Source: a virus. Taken from it: DNA of 29,190 nt. The notes under the pieces are model-generated. The model saw nothing but the letters and a program-made list of their open reading frames with translations. It was not told the origin of the DNA and did no database searches. The DNA is taken from positions 1-29,190 of the IMG/VR virus record IMGVR_UViG_3300019758_000022; one strand, written 5' to 3'. Below, in pieces: positions 22,237-27,690 of the stretch; position 1 is the stretch's first letter; every line of letters starts with the position of its first letter. Position numbers and translations under genes: made by a program.

Positions 22237-22779
22237 TTATTTACTGGCCACCATAAATTTCTGCTCAATCTCTGTTAAGCTTGCCTTGCCGCTTAGTCTT
22301 TTTCTGAGCTCTGTTACCATTTGTGGGCCTAGCTGCTTAATAGTCTTGCCTTTAAGCTTCTCACCCCATTCAGCAGGGCACTTAAACGGCTCTTCGCCAA
22401 CAGGAGCCTGTGCGTCTGCATCTTTTGTGTCGTCGATTGCGAACATACCGTTGAGCATATACTTGCGAGAATAGCTACTACAGCTGCCTGTCAACTGAGC
22501 ATCGTCCATGCCTTTCTTGGTGGCAGTTTCTCTTGCGTATGCAGAAACTTCGATTGTTTCCTTTCCGTCTGATAGCTTACCGGTAGCCTTTACGTAATAA
22601 CGCTCTCCAATCATCTCGATTGAATCACTAATTACTAGCGACAACTCTCCCAGCAGAGGCTTAACGGCCTCAACAATATCCTCACAGGAGCGATAATTAT
22701 AGTTGCCAAAGTTGTTCCTCTGGTTTTTAGGTGCTTTTAGTTGCTGCTGGATCTCAGCCAGTCTTTTGTGGATACTCAT
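22237..22779 (-). CDS. erf: ERF-family single-strand annealing protein (180 aa)
   Basis: Matches ERF proteins (P22 Erf group): HKRLAEIQQQLKAP, FGNYNYRSCEDIVEAVKPLL, ADGKLS-like KATGKLSDGKETIEV, and the hallmark GMDDAQLTGSCSSYSRKYML with GMFAIDDTKDADA. It anneals complementary single strands in homologous recombination and genome circularisation. Residues 130-180 form a helical C-terminal extension. Start has AAGGGGAATAA. SSB follows directly, a common recombination pair. Confidence 0.9.
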   Translation of the reverse strand: MSIHKRLAEIQQQLKAPKNQRNNFGNYNYRSCEDIVEAVKPLLGELSLVISDSIEMIGERYYVKATGKLSDGKETIEVSAYARETATKKGMDDAQLTGSCSSYSRKYMLNGMFAIDDTKDADAQAPVGEEPFKCPAEWGEKLKGKTIKQLGPQMVTELRKRLSGKASLTEIEQKFMVASK

Positions 22780-22788
22780 TTATTCCCC

Positions 22789-22851
22789 TTATTCGTCTGC
22801 GTTTACAATAATTTGATCTAAAATATCTATAAGCTCTGCTTTGTCCAGCAT
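22789..22851 (-). CDS. possible tiny ORF (20 aa)
   Basis: An acidic ORF (MLDKAELIDILDQIIVNADE) fills the space between the 49-residue gene and ERF. Only a weak GAG lies upstream and no homologue is recognised. It may be real through close packing, or be chance. Confidence 0.25.
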   Translation of the reverse strand: MLDKAELIDILDQIIVNADE

Positions 22852-22857
22852 CTCAAA

Positions 22858-23007
22858 CTAAGCTCTTAGTGCTTTTTCTCTTTCACAAGGGCTTTGCTCA
22901 TTTGAGACATAAAAATCACCCTTGTCATGATCAATGCTACCGCCGTAGTAGCCAATGCTCAATATGTACTCTTTGCCGAGAGATTTAAACTTAGAATATC
23001 CGCACAT
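22858..23007 (-). CDS. hypothetical small protein (49 aa)
   Basis: Sequence begins MCGYSKFKSLGKEYILSIGY and ends with a helical ERKALRA-like tail. The start follows GGGTGG and the previous gene's stop by only 3 bases. Not recognised; compact operon context supports it. Confidence 0.55.
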   Translation of the reverse strand: MCGYSKFKSLGKEYILSIGYYGGSIDHDKGDFYVSNEQSPCEREKALRA

Positions 23008-23010
23008 TTT

Positions 23011-23262
23011 TTACCACCCTGTGTCTATGTTCATAATTTCAGATATTCTTACAAGCTCATCGTATATCATGGCCAGATCATCATATTTATACATCTGCAT
23101 AATATCAGACTTGCCCGCTCTATCTACGGCTTGCATTACGTTGTTATTAGACACACCGCCAAACATGGCAGCAACAGCTATTAGATCAGCTTCGCTCTCT
23201 ATGCGTATTGAAACAGAGAATGGCTCAAAGCACTTGTGCGGAACAGTTGAATCGACTTTCAT
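23011..23262 (-). CDS. hypothetical protein (83 aa)
   Basis: Preceded by AAAGGGGAAGTAAAA and by a promoter at 23289-23317. The sequence has VSIRIESEADLIAVAAMFGGVSN followed by a helical region with several Met and Asp. This pattern of a short beta strand then helix recurs in phage early proteins, but no function is known to me. First gene of a possible ERF-SSB-nuclease sub-operon. Confidence 0.65.
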   Translation of the reverse strand: MKVDSTVPHKCFEPFSVSIRIESEADLIAVAAMFGGVSNNNVMQAVDRAGKSDIMQMYKYDDLAMIYDELVRISEIMNIDTGW

Positions 23263-23288
23263 TTTTACTTCCCCTTTGTTGAATAGGC

Positions 23289-23317
23289 ACTATAGGCCTT
23301 TAGTCTTGGTCTGTAAA
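23289..23317 (-). promoter_or_regulatory. internal minus-strand promoter
   Basis: On the minus strand TTTACA (23317-23312), a 17-base spacer and TATAGT (23294-23289). Both hexamers and the spacing are identical to the main replication promoter at 26290-26318. It would add transcription of the recombination genes. Confidence 0.6.
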
Positions 23318-23339
23318 TATGTGTGTATTATTTACTCTG

Positions 23340-23618
23340 CTATTTATACGGCCTAACTTTATGTAATGGACACGTTTCAACAGTACAAAGCCGCACTTCT
23401 TCCTTTTGAAGGCAGCAGCAATCTAAGCACTTCAATTTTACGGCGCTGGCAAGCGACTTCTTGCCGTAGAAATGACGGCCAAACGCTAAACGCATACCTA
23501 AGGGTAGGTTGAGAATAAAATTTCTGTACGGTGCCTCTGGAGCGGTGTACGAGGCTAATTCTGCTTCCTGGTCTTTTTTGATTTCTTCTGGCGGTCTCTT
23601 ATTCTTTACTGCTTTCAT
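23340..23618 (-). CDS. cysteine-rich phage protein, zinc-binding type (92 aa)
   Basis: The C-terminal third carries the recurrent phage motif LASAVKLKCLDCCCLQKEEVRLCTVETCPLHKVRPYK, in two parts around C66-C70 and C81-C86, which probably binds zinc. This family is common in phage and prophage early regions and is of unknown function. The N-terminal half is charged and proline-containing. Start overlaps the upstream gene as ATGA, with GGAG upstream. Confidence 0.75.
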   Translation of the reverse strand: MKAVKNKRPPEEIKKDQEAELASYTAPEAPYRNFILNLPLGMRLAFGRHFYGKKSLASAVKLKCLDCCCLQKEEVRLCTVETCPLHKVRPYK

Positions 23619-23791
23619 TTTTTCAACTCCTGTTTAATATACTCATTCGTTCTACGGGCCAACTCTCTCTTTGCAATCGCATCTTGCTTGTTAGCTCCGA
23701 CACAATCACATAAAAGCTGATTTAGTTCTTGATCTTCTTCTGTGAAGTAATCCTTTTCGACGATTATTTCTCTGCAATATGGACAAATCAT
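23615..23791 (-). CDS. small zinc-ribbon-like protein (58 aa)
   Basis: Short gene linked by ATGA overlaps to both neighbours. MICPYCREIIVEKDYFTEED has CPYC (C3, C6) and a second pair CDC (C28, C30), fitting a small zinc-binding knuckle, followed by a basic helix (KQDAIAKRELARRTNEYIK). It would make a small DNA- or protein-binding factor; no known family is certain. Confidence 0.65.
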   Translation of the reverse strand: MICPYCREIIVEKDYFTEEDQELNQLLCDCVGANKQDAIAKRELARRTNEYIKQELKK

Positions 23792-24021
23792 AAGCCAATC
23801 TCCTTCAACTCTTCTGCTGTTAGCTCAGTATCGCCAATGTCTTTTGACTTGCTTGCTAGTATTTCCAGGTAAACCGCCTTGGCTTGATTTTCATTCTCGA
23901 ATACCCATTGCGTCCACCCGTCACTGGTATAAAAGCAGATTCTCAACCCGCCCCAATCGAACCTTCTAACTAGGTCAAGATTCGTTGGCACTTGCCCCTT
24001 AACGTGTATAAAATCACTCAT
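23788..24021 (-). CDS. hypothetical protein (77 aa)
   Basis: ATGA-coupled on both sides. Sequence MSDFIHVKGQVPTNLDLVRRF, then a strand-rich segment with WGGLRICFYTSDGWTQWVFE and a helical C-terminus rich in Glu. Not recognised; operon position suggests a DNA-metabolism accessory. Confidence 0.65.
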   Translation of the reverse strand: MSDFIHVKGQVPTNLDLVRRFDWGGLRICFYTSDGWTQWVFENENQAKAVYLEILASKSKDIGDTELTAEELKEIGL

Positions 24022-24470
24022 CTATTCACCTCAATGTATCCAAGTTTTAAAAATGTCTCTTTTGCTCTTTGAGCATCACATTCAGAGTTATATCTAAGAC
24101 AATAGTCGGTTCCGTTGTCGCATCTTGCAATTAACTCATTGCCGTAAACCTCAAGACTTTCAATTTCTTGTGTCTTGCGTGGAGTTCTCTTCGCCTTTCC
24201 CCCGAAGTGAATAAAGCAATTTTTAAGCGCCTCAGTGTAATCGGACCCAGCTTGTACTCTTTGCATGAGCATATCAATCACTCTTGCATCAATCGCTGAC
24301 ATTTGGCCCTTACAGTGCGCTACCGATCTAAGTGCGTCTTTTACTGGAAGCTTACACTCAATTGCCAGCAATAGATTGTGTGTAAAAGTTACATACTCAT
24401 CCGTTAGTTCGTATTTGCTTGCAAGCTCAACCGCAGATAGCTTGCTTTCAAACTCTTTGTTTATTTCCAT
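24018..24470 (-). CDS. hypothetical protein (150 aa)
   Basis: Start has AAAAGGGGAAAAC upstream. Residues 1-95 are helical (SKLSAVELASKYELTDEYVTFT, AIDARVIDMLMQRVQAG), then a basic stretch GGKAKRTPRKT, then a small beta domain (IESLEVYGNELIARCDNGTDY, CLRYNSECDAQRAKETFLKL). No motif identifies it. The basic hinge could touch DNA. It follows the helicase gene after a 57-base gap containing a dyad. Confidence 0.65.
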   Translation of the reverse strand: MEINKEFESKLSAVELASKYELTDEYVTFTHNLLLAIECKLPVKDALRSVAHCKGQMSAIDARVIDMLMQRVQAGSDYTEALKNCFIHFGGKAKRTPRKTQEIESLEVYGNELIARCDNGTDYCLRYNSECDAQRAKETFLKLGYIEVNR

Positions 24471-24502
24471 GTTTTCCCCTTTTCAGCAATATACTACAAT
24501 CT

Positions 24503-24516
24503 GTCATAATTTTGAC
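24503..24516. promoter_or_regulatory. dyad in a 57-base intergenic gap
   Basis: GTCATAATTTTGAC is an inverted repeat matching at six of seven pairs, between the helicase gene and the 150-residue gene. No good promoter is visible beside it (TATATT is present on the minus strand but lacks a -35). Possibly an operator or mRNA hairpin; low certainty. Confidence 0.3.
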
Positions 24517-24527
24517 GTAGTGTGTAA

Positions 24528-25334
24528 TTATTTTAGTATATTTCTTTGTCCGTAGTTTTCCTTCATTGTTTCAAAATCTATGGGCCAATCTTGAATATAA
24601 GAATTTGCTTTAGGGCTGTACTCAAGCGCAAAGAATTTACCTTCGATCTGCTGGCTTCTATGCTTCTCGATATTGATAAAGTTAAAATAACTCTCCCCAA
24701 TAGAAAGCTTCTGAAACACGTAGAGAAACTCAATGAAATTTATAACGCCTTTAGAGCCTCTAATATCGTTTCCGCTCAGTAGGCCCTGATTATAAATATT
24801 AATATCGCCTTTTGTGTGTGCAACAAACAGAATCGGGATATTAGTCTCGGCCGCGTACTTTTTCATTTCTCTGATTACTGAGTTTTGAACACTAGGTTTA
24901 AGATCAGCGTAAGCTGCTGAGGTGGTGATATTATCAAAAATAACAATATCAGGATTACATTCTGCTACGTGTGCCTTGAGTGCGTTTACTATTCCCATGC
25001 CCTCTGAGTTTATGCATAGGGGAGACTCAAGCTCTGACACAACTGTTATATTTTTGATTAAGCTGTTGGATATTCCCTTGTTGGCGATATGCTTTCTAAA
25101 CGTCTTCTCAGTTTCTTCTGATAGCCAGTAGAGGATTTTAACGTCTTTGGCCATATCGAAAATAATAGACTTCATAAGCGTTGTCTTGCCAGATCCCGAT
25201 GTACTAAGCAGCATATGAAGCTCGCCAGGTCTAAACCCATTGTGGGTCATGAGAAATTTAAACTTGCTTTTAAAGTAAACAGTCTCGTCCTCTTCGATCA
25301 GCTTTAAGCGATCAAACTCACTAATTTCCAGCAT
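24528..25334 (-). CDS. RecA/DnaB-fold replicative helicase-type ATPase (268 aa)
   Basis: Single RecA-fold ATPase domain. Walker A is LSTSGSGKTT (44-52), where the first Gly of the GxxxxGKT pattern is replaced by Ser44. LSEE (71-74) holds the likely catalytic Glu; Walker B is DIVIFDN (129-135); FVAHTKGD near 170 and GSKGVINFIEFLYVF near 200 resemble DnaB motifs H3 and H4. It lacks the DnaB N-terminal collar. Gene order after the initiator supports a DnaB- or RepA-like helicase, though a loader ATPase is possible. GAGGAGAAATTTT precedes the ATG; overlaps the initiator by 14 bases. Confidence 0.8.
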   Translation of the reverse strand: MLEISEFDRLKLIEEDETVYFKSKFKFLMTHNGFRPGELHMLLSTSGSGKTTLMKSIIFDMAKDVKILYWLSEETEKTFRKHIANKGISNSLIKNITVVSELESPLCINSEGMGIVNALKAHVAECNPDIVIFDNITTSAAYADLKPSVQNSVIREMKKYAAETNIPILFVAHTKGDINIYNQGLLSGNDIRGSKGVINFIEFLYVFQKLSIGESYFNFINIEKHRSQQIEGKFFALEYSPKANSYIQDWPIDFETMKENYGQRNILK

Positions 25335-26070
25335 AAAATTTCTCCTCGGCTTCCTCTAACGATAAAACACCCGCAGGCTTTTTAAATATCTCTTTGAAAA
25401 TTTCCTCTTGGGTTTTGGGCCTTTCAATATCAGCGAAGTCCTCCCATTCTCCCGCGAAGGTAGAGAAGTGCTTTATAAATCTCGGCTCTTTGTTTTCAGC
25501 TTTGCACATGGCGGCATAGTTTTCTATTGCTCGTGTAAGTTTTTTATACTGCTCAAGCGATGTGATATCTTTTTGAAGCTTTGCAATGCCTTTAGATTTC
25601 CCTTTTTTCAGAGGGTAGAGCTCATAGGCAGATTCAAGATCAAAAGCAGGAGCAGGGGAAACTTTAACAACAGACTCAACCTCTTTCCTTTTCTTTACTT
25701 TACTTTTCTTTACTTTAGGAGCAACTTCTGAAATTTTGGCTGTGTACTTCCCTAAATATTTCGCCGTATTAGGCATATCGAACTCTATAAAATGTCCCGA
25801 GAAAGTCGCGACAAAGACGCCACTTTGTTCCAACTTTGTTATGACTTTGTTGCAACTCTTTGACTGCTTTCTCCAAAGACTTCTGACACTTTGTTGGTGA
25901 ATTCTTATCGGATTAACCACTTCGTCCTGACATTGTCGGTACAATAATTCCAACAATGAGAAGTAATATCCGTACCCCTCAAAGCCAAGATCATCGATAA
26001 TTGCCTGTATCTTTTCATCGTCTGTCGCAAAAAGAGAGTGCCTAAAATAGAGCTTTTTACCACTGGCCAT
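25321..26070 (-). CDS. replication initiator, Lin1244/DUF4373-type (249 aa)
   Basis: Residues 1-75 (YFRHSLFATDDEKIQAIIDD, FEGYGYYFSLLELLYRQ) match the Lin1244/Lin1753 N-terminal domain of phage replication proteins, a winged-helix-like fold. A Lys-rich linker (KVKKSKVKKRKEVE) follows. Residues 145-215 (AYELYPLKKGKSKGIAKLQK, YAAMCKAENKEPRFIKHFSTFAGEWEDF) match the C-terminal domain often seen in phage primosome proteins. It probably binds the origin and delivers the adjacent helicase. Start has GGTGGAG and TAATG coupling. An origin was not recognised. Confidence 0.8.
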   Translation of the reverse strand: MASGKKLYFRHSLFATDDEKIQAIIDDLGFEGYGYYFSLLELLYRQCQDEVVNPIRIHQQSVRSLWRKQSKSCNKVITKLEQSGVFVATFSGHFIEFDMPNTAKYLGKYTAKISEVAPKVKKSKVKKRKEVESVVKVSPAPAFDLESAYELYPLKKGKSKGIAKLQKDITSLEQYKKLTRAIENYAAMCKAENKEPRFIKHFSTFAGEWEDFADIERPKTQEEIFKEIFKKPAGVLSLEEAEEKFYAGN

Positions 26071-26219
26071 TACTCCACCTCTTTGCGCTCAATTATTATT
26101 TCGGCCTCGTCATTATGGGGGTCATAACATACATGAATGAGATCGGATTCAGTTAGACGAAGAGCAGTCTCCAACTCAAACCTGGTAAAAGTTAGATTTT
26201 CAGTTTTAATTGTTATCAT
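26070..26219 (-). CDS. small acidic leader protein of the replication operon (49 aa)
   Basis: First gene after the replication promoter. GATAGGAGGTTCT before ATG is a canonical binding site, unlike the AAGGGG type of its neighbours. Sequence MITIKTENLTFTRFELETAL then a beta-type end EAEIIIERKEVE. Coupled to the initiator by TAATG. No known family; length and place suggest a small regulator or coupling peptide. Confidence 0.65.
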   Translation of the reverse strand: MITIKTENLTFTRFELETALRLTESDLIHVCYDPHNDEAEIIIERKEVE

Positions 26220-26234
26220 AGAACCTCCTATCGG

Positions 26235-26263
26235 TTGACATAGAGGTAGGATTATTCTAAATT
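26235..26263 (+). promoter_or_regulatory. plus-strand promoter facing the replication promoter
   Basis: TTGACA (26235-26240, perfect -35), 17-base spacer, TAAATT (26258-26263). Start predicted near 26270. It points toward the minus-strand replication promoter (start near 26283), and no plus-strand gene follows before the terminator at 26286-26332. Confidence 0.55.
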
Positions 26264-26273
26264 AACCCTACCT
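26244..26273. repeat. 11-bp dyad in the replication leader
   Basis: AGGTAGGATTA (26244-26254) and TAACCCTACCT (26263-26273) pair with one wobble around an 8-base loop. The dyad covers the -10 of the plus promoter. In the minus-strand mRNA it forms a hairpin 25 bases before the start codon at 26219. Operator or leader structure. Confidence 0.6.
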
Positions 26274-26332
26274 ATAAAATTGAATCCCCACTATAGAGCA
26301 GGCTTAAAAACTTGTAAAGTAGTGGGGTTTTT
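26270..26332 (+). ncRNA. candidate antisense small RNA (about 63 nt)
   Basis: From the plus promoter to a terminator: CCCCACTA (26286-26293) pairs with TAGTGGGG (26320-26327), followed by TTTTT. The 26-base loop contains a smaller CAGG/CTTG pairing. No ORF. The first ~14 bases are complementary to the 5-prime end of the replication mRNA. It could reduce replication gene expression by pairing or by promoter interference, as with other phage antisense RNAs; untested. Confidence 0.45.
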
Positions 26333-26335
26333 ATT
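26286..26335 (+). terminator. terminator embedded over the replication promoter
   Basis: An 8-base-pair GC-rich stem with a 26-base loop and a TTTTTATTT tail on the plus strand. The same bases hold the minus-strand -10 and -35, so the dyad also spans the promoter for the replication operon. Confidence 0.5.
26290..26318 (-). promoter_or_regulatory. main promoter of the replication operon
   Basis: On the minus strand TTTACA (26318-26313), 17-base spacer, TATAGT (26295-26290). Start near 26283, giving a leader of about 64 bases before the first gene at 26219. Identical hexamers occur at 23289-23317. Confidence 0.65.
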
Positions 26336-26359
26336 TGTAATGTTTATAATTCAAGACAA

Positions 26360-26374
26360 GTGTAAATTTTACAC
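26360..26374. promoter_or_regulatory. perfect 15-bp palindrome, operator candidate
   Basis: GTGTAAATTTTACAC has 7-base arms around a central T and is a fuller version of the GTAAANTTTAC motif. It lies 42 bases upstream of the replication -35 and next to the terminator of the regulatory operon. Confidence 0.55.
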
Positions 26375-26398
26375 AAAAAAAAGAGGGCCTCAGCCCCC
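26375..26398 (-). terminator. terminator of the minus-strand regulatory operon
   Basis: On the minus strand GGGGGC TGAG GCCCTC is followed by eight T. The stop codon of the gene above overlaps the first base of the stem. It isolates the replication operon from upstream transcription. Confidence 0.85.
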
Positions 26399-26610
26399 TA
26401 AATCAAATCTTTAAACCGCTCTATTAGCTCCTCAATCTCTTCTATTTTCTGCTCAAATATAGCGATCGATCGCTTGTCGTCTTTACAGCACATCTTTACC
26501 AGGTGCTTGTAGTCCTCTAGCCTCTTATCAAGACCGCATTGGATCATAACAGATTCGTTTATATTAAGACTAATATCGTACCTTCTCAGGTATCTTACTT
26601 TATCTTCCAC
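26398..26610 (-). CDS. hypothetical protein, GTG start (70 aa)
   Basis: GTG at 26610 is chosen because AAGGAGG lies 6 bases upstream; a longer ATG frame (26679) would extend deep into the preceding gene. Sequence begins (M)EDKVRYLRRYDISLNINESV and ends in a coiled-coil helix (AIFEQKIEEIEELIERFKDL). Two adjacent Cys (MCCKDD). Function unknown; last gene before a terminator. Confidence 0.65.
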   Translation of the reverse strand: MEDKVRYLRRYDISLNINESVMIQCGLDKRLEDYKHLVKMCCKDDKRSIAIFEQKIEEIEELIERFKDLI

Positions 26611-26827
26611 CGTGTACCTCCTTGAGCCTAGCAGCAAAAAACTGATTACCGTCAAAGCTTGACTTGCCACCAAATTCAAAGGTTTTGCCGACCATTTTGA
26701 GCCTGTCTATTGGCATAATTTCACTGATGCCTGTAATTTTTACACATATCAGCCCTTTTTCATCTAAACATAAAAACTCTTCGTTAAAATCACAGTACTT
26801 TTTAACCTCGACAATTATCGTTTCCAT
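26600..26827 (-). CDS. hypothetical protein (75 aa)
   Basis: Start at 26827 is supported by AGGGGGG just upstream; a longer form from 26848 would overlap the preceding gene. METIIVEVKKYCDFNEEFLC is followed by strand-rich sequence (GLICVKITGISEIMPIDRLK) and FAARLKEVHGGR. Probably a small beta-type domain. Not recognised. Overlaps the next gene by 11 bases. Confidence 0.6.
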   Translation of the reverse strand: METIIVEVKKYCDFNEEFLCLDEKGLICVKITGISEIMPIDRLKMVGKTFEFGGKSSFDGNQFFAARLKEVHGGR

Positions 26828-26835
26828 ATGCCCCC

Positions 26836-27051
26836 CTATTTTTTCCATACGTCACAATCATCAACTAGAACAAAAGTCTTTGTCTCGCCATTGTCCATTT
26901 TAACCGTAACAGTAGCAGAGTGATGAGCAACAGCAAGTTCGAGTATTTCAAGCCCAAGCCGAAAAATAGCACTCTTTGAAAGATCGTTGTCTTTGATAAA
27001 TAGTTCTTCCTCTTCTGATATCCTAGCGTGGACCCGCTTAGTTTTATTCAT
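26836..27051 (-). CDS. ribbon-helix-helix regulator candidate (71 aa)
   Basis: AAGGGGGC before the ATG at 27051 favours this over the start at 27075. KRVHARISEEEELFIKDNDL, SKSAIFRLGLEILELA fits the Arc/MetJ ribbon-helix-helix pattern: a basic strand (residues 4-10) and two helices with a Ser-Lys-Ser turn. Such dimers bind palindromic operators. A beta extension (ATVTVKMDNGETKTFVLV) follows. Several palindromes flank this operon, so autoregulation is likely but unproved. Confidence 0.6.
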   Translation of the reverse strand: MNKTKRVHARISEEEELFIKDNDLSKSAIFRLGLEILELAVAHHSATVTVKMDNGETKTFVLVDDCDVWKK

Positions 27052-27250
27052 GTTGCCCCCTTCGTGCTTTTTCAACCTTCTCTACATTTGAAGGCCCTTT
27101 ATTATTAATGCGCTCATTGCACTCTTTAACTGACATATCAGCAGAACAATACATAGATTCGTATTTATTGCTCTCATAGTGCCCCTCTGATATTCCCCAC
27201 TGGTGTGAGCCAATTATTAGAGTGGTTGCTATCGCGATTATTAGTCCCAT
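27044..27250 (-). CDS. small membrane or exported protein (68 aa)
   Basis: AAGGGGGAATC precedes ATG. MGLIIAIATTLIIGSHQWGI forms a short hydrophobic N-terminal span; the rest is hydrophilic with two Cys (SMYCSADMSVKEC) and may face the periplasm. First gene of the regulatory operon. Superinfection exclusion proteins often look like this, but that is only a possibility. Confidence 0.55.
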   Translation of the reverse strand: MGLIIAIATTLIIGSHQWGISEGHYESNKYESMYCSADMSVKECNERINNKGPSNVEKVEKARRGQHE

Positions 27251-27274
27251 GATTCCCCCTTGTTGATATACCTA

Positions 27275-27303
27275 ATTCTATCATGTACGCACAGCTTTGT
27301 ACA
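27275..27303 (-). promoter_or_regulatory. promoter of the regulatory operon with overlapping palindrome
   Basis: On the minus strand TGTACA (27303-27298), 17-base spacer, TAGAAT (27280-27275). The palindrome TGTACGCACAGCTTTGTACA (27284-27303, matching arms of 5) covers the -35 and spacer, an ideal repressor position. Confidence 0.5.
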
Positions 27304-27331
27304 CACAAGATTTCTTAAGATTGGCTAAGTG

Positions 27332-27359
27332 TGTAAAAACGCTATGGGAATATTTTACA
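27332..27359. promoter_or_regulatory. spaced palindrome upstream of the right accessory genes
   Basis: TGTAAAA (27332-27338) and TTTTACA (27353-27359) are perfect 7-base inverted arms separated by 14 bases. The arms match the half-site of the palindrome at 26360. It lies between two divergent promoters. Confidence 0.5.
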
Positions 27360-27365
27360 ATGCTC

Positions 27366-27394
27366 TTTTAAATGCGTGACTGATGTAGTAAATT
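27366..27394 (+). promoter_or_regulatory. candidate promoter for the right accessory genes
   Basis: TTTTAA (27366-27371), 17-base spacer, TAAATT (27389-27394). The -35 is poor, but the -10 equals those at 308 and 26258. Start near 27401, just before the binding site of the gene at 27422. Confidence 0.35.
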
Positions 27395-27421
27395 GATCGA
27401 AATTCAAACAAGGGGAATAAG

Positions 27422-27643
27422 ATGGAAATGACAATTAAGGCAGATGCTCGCGTGGAAGAGCTGGCGGAACTATTGGCGAAAACGAGCGATAAAGAGCAAG
27501 GGCACTTTATCGACAGCTTTGTGACCGCACTCAAGAAAACGTGTGAATCAGACTACCGTTTCGGAACGCAGATGGCCGCCATTCACGAGAAGCTAGGCAG
27601 CTTTGCCAAAGAGCAAATAGCTTCATACTGGGGCGAGCAATGA
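27422..27643 (+). CDS. hypothetical helical protein (73 aa)
   Basis: Good AAGGGGAATAAG site. Mostly helical: ADARVEELAELLAKTSDKEQ then FIDSFVTALKKTCESDYRFG and a C-terminal helix. Not recognised. The stop overlaps a tiny ORF as ATGA. First gene of the right accessory cluster, divergent from the regulatory operon. Confidence 0.65.
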   Translation: MEMTIKADARVEELAELLAKTSDKEQGHFIDSFVTALKKTCESDYRFGTQMAAIHEKLGSFAKEQIASYWGEQ

Positions 27644-27690
27644 GCCTAATTAGAACAATGAAAACAAAAGAATACATTGGAGGGGAATAA
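27640..27690 (+). CDS. tiny coupling ORF (16 aa)
   Basis: Begins at ATGA of the previous gene and reads MSLIRTMKTKEYIGGE, ending directly before the next ATG. Its last codons contain the GAGGGGAATAA binding site of that gene. Its main role may be to couple translation; it may not be a functional peptide. Confidence 0.25.
   Translation: MSLIRTMKTKEYIGGE

Noticed and set aside
21809-22237. Longer SSB beginning at 22237
   Set aside because: Possible by TAATG coupling, but the extra 17 residues are not SSB-like and a proper binding site precedes 22186.
22178-22474. Plus-strand ORFs across SSB and ERF
   Set aside because: Antisense to two clearly recognised genes.
23265-23339. Possible gene in the gap before the 83-residue gene
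   Set aside because: Holds a promoter and binding site but no ORF.
26273-26278. TATAAA as an alternative plus-strand -10
   Set aside because: No -35-like hexamer at 16-18 bases upstream; the TTGACA-N17-TAAATT pair fits better.
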